A DNA stretch of 64,000 nt from Kitasatospora sp. CB01950 (GTDB lineage Bacteria; Actinomycetota; Actinomycetes; Streptomycetales; Streptomycetaceae). Both the position numbers and the translations under genes were made by a program. How positions within the stretch are numbered: position 1 is the stretch's first letter; each line of letters opens with the position of its first letter. The notes beneath the pieces are model-generated. The model saw only the letters and a list, made by a program, of their open reading frames with translations. It had not been told where the DNA came from and made no database searches. Shown piece by piece: positions 1 to 6,536 of this stretch. The stretch is from positions 453,947 through 517,946 of the forward strand of contig NZ_LISX01000001.1 in NCBI RefSeq assembly GCF_001905465.1, written 5' to 3'.

Positions 1-72
1 CATTAAGGGCTGGTGGCGTCGGGTGTCGCCGGATGTCCTCGGGCGGCGCCCGGCCGGCCTGCGGACGTGCGG

Positions 73-107
73 GCGCCGGGCCGTCCTGGCGGCCCGCCAC
101 CCGGCGC
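73..107 (-). terminator. Putative terminator of the siderophore-binding protein gene
   Basis: Inverted repeat GCGCCGGG (73-80) and CCCGGCGC (100-107) lies just past the stop codon of the minus-strand binding-protein gene. There is no T-run, which is common in high-GC actinomycetes. I see no supportable gene in bases 1-116. Confidence 0.35.
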
Positions 108-116
108 TGAACGGTC

Positions 117-1172
117 TCAGCCCAGCTTGCGGGACTTCTGGATCGCTGCGGTCAGGCGCTCCAGCAGCGGAGTGAAACCGGCGTACGAGAACCGCGGCAC
201 CGCGTCCCACGGGGTGATCTGTTCGGCCTTCACGGCGGGCAGCTGCCCCCAGGCGGGCTTGGCGGCCAGGTCCTTGGGCTGGAGAGCGGTGGAACGCTGG
301 TCGAGCAGCAGGATGTCCGCCGCGTACTTGCCGGCGTTCTCCCAGCTCAGGCCCTCGTAGTAGTCGCCGCCGTCGGTCTTCTCCGGCTGGATGAACTCCA
401 CGCCCAGCTCGGCGAAGTAGAGCAGGTCGCAGGAGATCTTCGGGTTGGAGACGTAGAACAGGTCGGCGCTGCCCGAGCAGGCCATCACCTTGATTCCGCC
501 GGCCGCCTTGACGGCCTGCCGCAGCGCCTCGGAGGCCTGCTCGAAACGGGTCTTGGCGTCGACGACCTCGGGCGCCTTCAGGTCCGCGCCGAGCGACTCG
601 GCCAGCTTGGCGTAGTGCTCGATCGGCTGACGGATCGACACCCGGCCGGTGGAGGTCAGCACCGACGGGGCGAGCTGCAGGATCTTGTCCTTGGACTCGT
701 CCGGCACGTACCAGTACGCGTCCGGGTCGTACATGTGGGTCACCAGCAACTCGGGGCGCAGCGCCGCGTACTTCTCGATGGAGAACTCGCCCCAGGCGTT
801 GCCGATGATCTCGACCTGATCGACGTTCAGGCTGCCGGCCTGCGGGTCGGGCTTGCCGTCGGCGGTCTTTGTCTCGCCGAAGACGCCGACCAGCTGCTTG
901 TCCAGGCCGAAGTCGGCGAGGGCGGCGGCCGCACCGGTGAAGGCCACCACCCGGGTCGGCACGGACTTGGCGGTGACGGTCTTGCCGCGGTCGTCGGTGT
1001 AGCTCCACGGACCCTTGTCCGCACCGGAGTTCGCGCCGCCGGAGGCCTGGCCGCCGCCCTTGCCGGAGCCCTTGTCGCCGGAGGATCCGCAGGCGGCGAG
1101 CAGCGCGCCGAGGGCGGTGGCGCCGCCTGCGGCGAGCAGGCCGCGACGGGTCGGGCGGAAGGAGAACGGCAT
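117..1172 (-). CDS. Iron-siderophore ABC transporter substrate-binding lipoprotein
   Basis: 351 aa, FecB/FepB-like periplasmic-binding-protein family. The N-terminus has a twin-arginine motif (TRRGLL) and then the lipobox LLAAC, so the protein is probably Tat-exported, lipidated and anchored outside the membrane. A Gly/Ser/Lys linker leads into a binding domain that begins around VPTRVVAFTGAAAALADFGL. It should capture ferric siderophore and hand it to the permease pair encoded divergently at 1478-3611. The ATG at 1172 was chosen because it precedes the signal peptide directly; a longer in-frame start at 1346 would place about 58 Ala/Arg-rich residues before the signal. An iron box lies between the divergent genes. 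The siderophore type cannot be read from sequence. Confidence 0.9.
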   Translation of the reverse strand: MPFSFRPTRRGLLAAGGATALGALLAACGSSGDKGSGKGGGQASGGANSGADKGPWSYTDDRGKTVTAKSVPTRVVAFTGAAAALADFGLDKQLVGVFGETKTADGKPDPQAGSLNVDQVEIIGNAWGEFSIEKYAALRPELLVTHMYDPDAYWYVPDESKDKILQLAPSVLTSTGRVSIRQPIEHYAKLAESLGADLKAPEVVDAKTRFEQASEALRQAVKAAGGIKVMACSGSADLFYVSNPKISCDLLYFAELGVEFIQPEKTDGGDYYEGLSWENAGKYAADILLLDQRSTALQPKDLAAKPAWGQLPAVKAEQITPWDAVPRFSYAGFTPLLERLTAAIQKSRKLG

Positions 1173-1392
1173 GGCGGGACCTCGGTTCGGAGCAGGGGGC
1201 GTGGGGGCCTGGCCGCGGCGGTAGGCGCTAGTGCCGCGGCAGGCAGCCTTCGCCCCGTCGCGACGCCCTGCACGCACTCTCGCCGCACCGGCCGAAAACC
1301 CGAGTACACCCAGTACGAGGGCTTCCGACCGGCACGCCGAGAGCACGCACCGGACGCCGCTCCTTGACGGGCAGAGGCTGCCTGCCGCGGCA

Positions 1393-1415
1393 TTAGATAG
1401 GTTAACCTAACCTAA
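1393..1415. promoter_or_regulatory. Iron box (DmdR1/IdeR-type operator)
   Basis: Read on the minus strand the site starts TTAGGTTAGGTTAACCTAT, two mismatches from the known 19-bp DmdR/IdeR consensus, and continues as an imperfect palindrome. It sits between the divergent binding-protein gene and the permease operon, so one iron-loaded repressor could silence both. Inference from motif and position. Confidence 0.8.
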
Positions 1416-1477
1416 GTTCCGGCGCGTTGAGTCCTACCCGGCCCGCGCCGGCAGTCCCCGACCGATCCGGAGCACCC

Positions 1478-2509
1478 GTGAGCATCACCCGCTCCCTCCC
1501 GACACCCGGCACCGCCACCCCCCGCCGCGGCCTCCCGCCCGCCCTCGGCCTGGCCGCCGGACTGCTCGTGCTGCTCGCCGTCCTGGTGCTCAGCCTCGGC
1601 CTCGGCGCACGGCAGTTGAGCCCCGCCGAGGTCTGGCACGGACTGACCGACCCGACCGCCCCCGGCTGGACCGCCGTCCACGAGATGCGCCTGCCGCGCA
1701 CCCTGCTCGGCCTGCTCGCCGGCACCGCGCTCGGCCTGGCCGGCGGCGTCATGCAGGCCCTCACCCGCAACCCGCTCGCCGACCCCGGACTGCTCGGCAT
1801 CAACGCCGGCGCGTCCGCCGCGGTCGCCACCGCCGTTGCCTTCCTCGGCGTCAGCTCCTTCACCGGCTACATCTGGTGGGCGCTGGCCGGCGCGGCCGTC
1901 GTCTCGGCCCTGGTCTACGCCGTCGGCGGCGGACGCGGCGCCACCCCCGCCCGGCTCGCGCTGGCCGGCTCCGCGCTCAACGCCACGCTGTACTCGTACG
2001 TCAGCGCCGTGATGCTGCTGGACACCGCCTCGCTCGACAAGATGCGCTTCTGGACGGTCGGTTCACTCGCCAGCGCGCAGCCGTCCACCGTGCTCGGCGT
2101 CCTGCCGTTCGTCGCCGTCGGGGCCGTCCTCGCCCTCGCGCTGGCCCGCCCGCTGAACGCGCTCGCCCTCGGCGACGACGCGGCCCGCGCACTCGGCGCC
2201 CGGCCCGGCGCGATCCGGGCCGCCGCGATCCTCGCCGTCACCCTGCTGTGCGGGGCGGCCACCGCGGCCTGCGGGCCCATCGTCTTCGTCGGCCTGATGA
2301 TCCCTCACCTGGTCCGCGCCCTCACCGGCCCCGACCTGCGCCGCCTGCTCCCGTACTGCGCGGTGCTCGCCCCCGTCCTGCTCCTCGGCGCGGACGTCCT
2401 CGGCCGGGTCCTGGGCCGGCCCGGCGAACTCCAGGTCGGCATCGTCACAGCGGTCCTCGGCGGGCCGTTCTTCCTGTACTTCGCACGACGGGGGAAGGCA
2501 CGCGCATGA
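1478..2509 (+). CDS. FecCD-family iron-siderophore permease, subunit 1
   Basis: 343 aa from a GTG at 1478, preceded by CCGGAG five bases upstream; a TTG at 1427 would add 17 Pro-rich residues and has no comparable site. Multi-pass membrane protein of the BtuC/FecCD family. The family signature is visible as LRLPRTLLGLLAGTALGLAG followed by GGVMQALTRNPLADPGLLGI, and the conserved cytoplasmic coupling region near LGDDAARALGARPGAIR. It forms the membrane channel with the second permease at 2586 and is energised by the ATPase at 3825. The operon starts just downstream of the iron box. Confidence 0.9.
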   Translation: MSITRSLPTPGTATPRRGLPPALGLAAGLLVLLAVLVLSLGLGARQLSPAEVWHGLTDPTAPGWTAVHEMRLPRTLLGLLAGTALGLAGGVMQALTRNPLADPGLLGINAGASAAVATAVAFLGVSSFTGYIWWALAGAAVVSALVYAVGGGRGATPARLALAGSALNATLYSYVSAVMLLDTASLDKMRFWTVGSLASAQPSTVLGVLPFVAVGAVLALALARPLNALALGDDAARALGARPGAIRAAAILAVTLLCGAATAACGPIVFVGLMIPHLVRALTGPDLRRLLPYCAVLAPVLLLGADVLGRVLGRPGELQVGIVTAVLGGPFFLYFARRGKARA

Positions 2510-2585
2510 GGGCGACGACGATTCATCGGCCGACGGCGGCCGGCAGGTGCTGCGGTCGCGCGAGGCGACGAGGGAAGGATGTGGC

Positions 2586-3611
2586 ATGAGGACGTTGCGA
2601 GTCGCCCGGTTCTCGATGCGGTACCGGCCGCGGGCGCTGGCCGCCTGCGCCGGGGCGCTGCTGGTCGCGGCGGTGGCCGGGGTGTTGGCGCTCGGGCACG
2701 GCGACTACCCGCTCGCGCCCGGGGACGTGGTGCGCACCCTGCTCGGGGACGGCAGCCCCGCCGAGGACTTCATCGTCAACCAGCTGCGGCTGCCGAGGGT
2801 CGCCACCGCACTGCTGGTCGGCGCCGCGCTGGCACTGGCCGGCGCACTGTTCCAGACCCTGGTGCGCAACCCGCTCGGCAGCCCCGACATCCTCGGCTTC
2901 ACCCAGGGCGCGTCCACCGGCGCGCTGCTGGTCGTGGTGGCCGGCGGCAGCAGCCAGGCGCTGGCCGGCGGGGCGGTCGCGGGCGGACTGCTCACCGGCG
3001 CCGCGATCTACGCCCTGGCGTGGCGCGGCGGCGTGCACGGCGCCCGCCTGGTACTCGTCGGCATCGGCACCGCCGCGATCCTCACCGGCATCAACGGCTA
3101 CCTGCTGACCCGCACCCAACTCATGGACGCCGCCCGCGCGGTGCTCTGGCTCACCGGCAGCCTCGACGGCCGCGGCTGGGAACAGGCCCGCCCGCTCGCG
3201 ATCGCCCTCGTCGTGCTGCTCCCGCTGCTGCTGCTCGGCTGCGGCCCCGCGCTGCGCGCCCTCGAACTCGGCGACGACGCCGCCAGCGGCCTCGGGGTGC
3301 GCCCCGAACGCCTGCGCCTCGCCCTGCTGAGCGCGGCCGTCCTGCTCGCCGCCCTTGCCGCGGCCGCCGCCGGGCCGGTCAACTTCGTCGCGCTGACGGC
3401 CCCCCAGCTCGCCCGCCGGCTCACCGGCGCCCCCGGCCCCAACCTGGCCGCCTCCGCCTGCACCGGCGCCGCGCTGCTGGTCACCGCCGACTTCGCCGCG
3501 CAGCACCTGTTCGCCGACCACCAACTGCCGGTCGGCGTGGTCACCGGCGTCCTCGGCGGCGGCTACCTGGTCTGGCTGCTGGCCGGCCAGCGCCGGGCGG
3601 GCCGGCTGTGA
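2586..3611 (+). CDS. FecCD-family iron-siderophore permease, subunit 2
   Basis: 341 aa; the ATG at 2586 is preceded by GGAAGG. It is a paralogue of the upstream permease with the same landmarks: LRLPRVATALLVGAALALAG, the motif LVRNPLGSPDILGFTQGAS, and LGDDAASGLGVRPERLR before the final helices. Such permeases work as a heterodimer, as in FecC-FecD. The 76-bp gap from the upstream gene fits co-transcription. The stop codon is followed seven bases later by an array of 24-bp hairpin repeats that separates it from the ATPase gene, so ATPase output may be tuned separately. Confidence 0.9.
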   Translation: MRTLRVARFSMRYRPRALAACAGALLVAAVAGVLALGHGDYPLAPGDVVRTLLGDGSPAEDFIVNQLRLPRVATALLVGAALALAGALFQTLVRNPLGSPDILGFTQGASTGALLVVVAGGSSQALAGGAVAGGLLTGAAIYALAWRGGVHGARLVLVGIGTAAILTGINGYLLTRTQLMDAARAVLWLTGSLDGRGWEQARPLAIALVVLLPLLLLGCGPALRALELGDDAASGLGVRPERLRLALLSAAVLLAALAAAAAGPVNFVALTAPQLARRLTGAPGPNLAASACTGAALLVTADFAAQHLFADHQLPVGVVTGVLGGGYLVWLLAGQRRAGRL

Positions 3612-3617
3612 ACGAGC

Positions 3618-3753
3618 GCGGCAAGCGCTTTCCTGCTGCCTGCGGCAAGCGCTTTCCTGCTGCCTGCGGCAAGCGCTTTCCTGCTGCCTGCGGCAAGCGC
3701 TTTCCTGCTGCCTGCGGCAAGCGCTTTCCTGCTGCCTGCGGCAAGCGCTTTCC
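3618..3753 (+). repeat. Tandem array of 24-bp hairpin-forming repeats
   Basis: Five exact 24-bp units (3618-3737) plus 16 bases of a sixth (3738-3753). In each unit GCGGCA can pair with TGCTGC (one G-U pair) around a ten-base loop containing the palindrome AAGCGCTT, leaving a 2-base spacer. The array is in the 213-bp gap between the second permease and the ATPase. The bases after it (3754-3824) are C-rich and lead to the ATPase ribosome-binding site. Confidence 0.9.
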
Positions 3754-3824
3754 CGCCGTTTCCCGTCCCCCGTCCCCCGTCCCCCCGTCCGTCTGTCCGT
3801 CCTCGTCCTGAACGGAGCCCTCCC

Positions 3825-4637
3825 ATGGCCCAGTCCGAGCCCCGCCTGGCCGGTCGTGAGCTGACCCTCGCGTACGAGAAGCGCGTCATCGCGGAGGGCC
3901 TGAGCGTCGACATCCCCGACCACTCCTTCACCGTGGTGGTCGGCCCGAACGCCTGCGGCAAGTCCACCCTGCTGCGGGCGCTGTCGCGGACGCTGAAGCC
4001 GACGGCGGGCCAGGTGCTGCTGGACGGGCAGTCGATCGCCACGCTGCCCGCCAAGCAGGTCGCCCGGACCCTCGGCCTGCTGCCGCAGTCGTCGATCGCG
4101 CCGGACGGCATCACCGTGGCCGAACTGGTCTCGCGCGGCCGGTACCCGCACCAGGGCGTGCTGCGCCAGTGGTCGACGGAGGACGAGCGGGTGGTGGCGG
4201 AGGCGATGACCGACACCGGCGTCGCCGACCTCGCGGACCGGCCGGTGGACGAACTCTCCGGCGGCCAGCGGCAGCGGGTCTGGATCGCCATGGCCCTGGC
4301 CCAGCAGACCCCGCTGCTGCTGCTCGACGAGCCCACCACCTACCTGGACATCGCGCACCAGATCGAGGTCCTCGACCTGTGCGCCCGCCTGCACCGGGAG
4401 CAGGGGCGCACCCTGGTCGCCGTGCTGCACGACCTCAACCAGGCCGCCCGCTACGCCACCCACCTGATCGCCCTGCGGGACGGTCGGCTGGTCGCCGCGG
4501 GGCCCCCGCAGGACGTGGTCACCGCCGACCTGGTCGAGGAGGTGTTCCGGCTGCCGTGCCGGGTGATCCCGGACCCGGAGACCGGCACCCCGTTGGTCGT
4601 CCCCGCCGCCAACCGCCGCGTTGCCATGGGGAGTTGA
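3825..4637 (+). CDS. Iron-siderophore ABC transporter ATP-binding protein
   Basis: 270 aa, FecE/FepC-like. Walker A is GPNACGKST, with Cys where Gly is more usual; signature LSGGQRQR; Walker B LLLLDEPTTYLD; switch His in AVLHDLNQAARY; Q-loop near LLPQSS. It hydrolyses ATP on the cytoplasmic face to drive ferric-siderophore import through the two upstream permeases. The ATG has GGAG about ten bases upstream. The gene ends four bases before the convergent ligase gene, leaving no room for a terminator between them. Confidence 0.93.
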   Translation: MAQSEPRLAGRELTLAYEKRVIAEGLSVDIPDHSFTVVVGPNACGKSTLLRALSRTLKPTAGQVLLDGQSIATLPAKQVARTLGLLPQSSIAPDGITVAELVSRGRYPHQGVLRQWSTEDERVVAEAMTDTGVADLADRPVDELSGGQRQRVWIAMALAQQTPLLLLDEPTTYLDIAHQIEVLDLCARLHREQGRTLVAVLHDLNQAARYATHLIALRDGRLVAAGPPQDVVTADLVEEVFRLPCRVIPDPETGTPLVVPAANRRVAMGS

Positions 4638-4641
4638 CTGG

Positions 4642-6177
4642 TCAGGGCAGCAGCGCCGCCACGGACTCCACGGTGTCCGCCTCGGCGGCGCGCTTGTCCT
4701 CCCGGTACCGCAGCACCCGGGCGAAGCGCAGCGTCACCCCCTCCGGGTACCGGCTGGAGCGCTGGACCCCGTCGAAGGCGATCTCCACCACCAGTTCGGG
4801 CCGCACCGCCACGCCCCACCGCTCCTCGCGGACCGCCAACTCCCGCAGCCGGACGGTCTGCCACTCCAGCAGGCTGTCCGTGAGGCCCTTGAACGTCTTG
4901 CCCAGCATCGCGAAACTGCCGTCCGCCCGCCGGGCCCCCAGGTGCAGGTTGGACAGCCGCCCGGTGCGCCGCCCGTGTCCCCACTCGGCGGCCAGCACCA
5001 CCAGGTCGAGGGTGTGGACGGGCTTCACCTTCAGCCAGGAGGAGCCGCGCCGCCCCGCGCTGTACGGCGCGTCCAGCGACTTCACCACCACCCCCTCGTG
5101 CCGGTGCTCGGCGGTCGCCGCGCGGGTGAACTCCCTTGCCAGCAACCGCTGTTCTGGATCGGACGGATCGTCCACCCGGAGCCGCCGCACCCGGGCGCGC
5201 TCCGGCACCAGGGCGGCCAGTGCGGCGCGCCGCTCGGCGGCGGGGGCGTCCAGCAGGTCCCGGTCGCCGGCCAGCAGCAGGTCGAAGAAGACGGCGGACA
5301 GCGGGTGCTCGGCGTGCTCGGCGCGCTCGCCGTGCGAGCCGACCCGGCCGGAGGTCTGCTGGAACGGCCGCGGCAGGCCCTCCTCGTCCAGCACCAGCAC
5401 CTCGCCGTCCAGCACCAGCCGCTCCTGCGGCAACTCCCGTACCAGTGCGACCACTTCGGGCAGCCGGGCGGTGATCTCGGCGAGCGTGCGGGTGAACAGA
5501 CGTACCTCGTCGCCGTCCCGATGCGCCTGGATGCGGACCCCGTCGAGCTTCTCCTCCACCGCGCACGGGCCGAGCCGGTCCAGGGCCTCGTCGACGTCCT
5601 TCGCGCTCTGCGCCAGCATCGGCTGCACCGGGCGGCCGACGGTCAGTCGGAAGGCGTCCAGTGCGGCCGGCCCTCGGGCGACCAACTGCCCGGCGAGCGG
5701 CCCGAGTTCGCCCGACAGCATGAGCGCTCGCCGGACCGCCTCGGCCGGCGCCCCGACCGCCGCCGCCAGGGCCTCCACGGCCACCGCGTCCAGCGCGCCC
5801 TGCCGCAGCTCGCCGGAGAGCAGGCCGAGCAGGAAGTGCTGCTCCGGCTCGGTGGCCAGCGCCATCAACTCGCCCACCTGCCGCCGGCGTTCGCCCTGCG
5901 AGCCGGGCCCGGCGAGGGCCGCCAGCGCGGACAGCCGGCGGTCCAGCTCCAGCACCTCCAGCGTCGCTCGGCCGGCGGGCGCGGGCCGCTCCCGCAGCGT
6001 CTGCCACCCCACCCCCACCTTCCGCTGCGGCAGCCGCCCCGCCAGGTACGCCACCACCACCGGCGCCTCCTGCGCCGAGACCCGCCCGAACAGCTCCGCC
6101 AGCACCCGCACTTTCTCCGACCGCGCCGCCGTCCCCGCCAACCGCCCCGACGCCCCGGCCACCTCCGCCACCAACAT
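4642..6177 (-). CDS. ligB: ATP-dependent DNA ligase (LigB type)
   Basis: 511 aa, close to the usual length of actinobacterial LigB. The N-terminal DNA-binding domain (residues 1-200) starts MLVAEVAGASGRLAGTAARS, like the mycobacterial family start, which fixes the ATG at 6177. The adenylation domain has the nucleotidyl-transfer motif EEKLDGVR with Lys210 as the AMP acceptor, then LDGEVLVLD and EGVVVKSLDAPY. The OB-fold follows, ending in a region with VRPELVVEIAFDG and LRFARVLRYREDK. It seals nicks in DNA; actinobacteria carry it in addition to essential NAD-dependent LigA, so it is probably an accessory repair enzyme. Confidence 0.92.
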   Translation of the reverse strand: MLVAEVAGASGRLAGTAARSEKVRVLAELFGRVSAQEAPVVVAYLAGRLPQRKVGVGWQTLRERPAPAGRATLEVLELDRRLSALAALAGPGSQGERRRQVGELMALATEPEQHFLLGLLSGELRQGALDAVAVEALAAAVGAPAEAVRRALMLSGELGPLAGQLVARGPAALDAFRLTVGRPVQPMLAQSAKDVDEALDRLGPCAVEEKLDGVRIQAHRDGDEVRLFTRTLAEITARLPEVVALVRELPQERLVLDGEVLVLDEEGLPRPFQQTSGRVGSHGERAEHAEHPLSAVFFDLLLAGDRDLLDAPAAERRAALAALVPERARVRRLRVDDPSDPEQRLLAREFTRAATAEHRHEGVVVKSLDAPYSAGRRGSSWLKVKPVHTLDLVVLAAEWGHGRRTGRLSNLHLGARRADGSFAMLGKTFKGLTDSLLEWQTVRLRELAVREERWGVAVRPELVVEIAFDGVQRSSRYPEGVTLRFARVLRYREDKRAAEADTVESVAALLP

Positions 6178-6286
6178 CCCGACCACCCTCCACCGCACGG
6201 CCCCACCCACCACCGTAGGAGCCGCGAGGGGAGACCCGCCGCTCCAAAGGTGTGGGTTCGGGGGGTTTGCGCCGGATACTGGCGGT

Positions 6287-6514
6287 ATGCGCCTGAATGC
6301 GGAGAACCCTGAGTATCCCGAGGACGACGACGAGCGGACCCCGACCGTGGTGGAGGGGGCCGAGGAGGACCGGGAGGCGGTGGAGCCGGAGGTGGACGAC
6401 CTGGAGGTGCTGCGGCGGCAGCGCGCGCTGGGGGCCGAGCCCGCCGACGAGGGGGACGCGGTGGAGCAGGTCCGGGAGGTCACGATGGGCGACGAGGACC
6501 ACCGGGCGGACTGA
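6287..6514 (+). CDS. Small acidic hypothetical protein
   Basis: 75 aa, with many Asp and Glu residues and no membrane segment or Cys. It begins MRLNAENPEYPEDDDERTPT and carries a central acidic helix-like stretch VDDLEVLRRQRALGAEPADE. It is divergent from the ligase gene (110 bp between starts) and convergent with the large membrane-protein gene. I do not recognise a family. High third-position GC and the position between two solid genes support it. No function can be assigned. Confidence 0.6.
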   Translation: MRLNAENPEYPEDDDERTPTVVEGAEEDREAVEPEVDDLEVLRRQRALGAEPADEGDAVEQVREVTMGDEDHRAD

Positions 6515-6536
6515 CCGGCGCGGTCAGATCGTGCGG

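Noticed and set aside
3541..3755. 24-bp array as a CRISPR or as a coding repeat (GKRFPAAC or GKRLPQAA)
   Set aside because: There are no unique spacers between units, so it is not CRISPR. The peptide readings exist only because the period is a multiple of three and lack a start with a ribosome-binding site.
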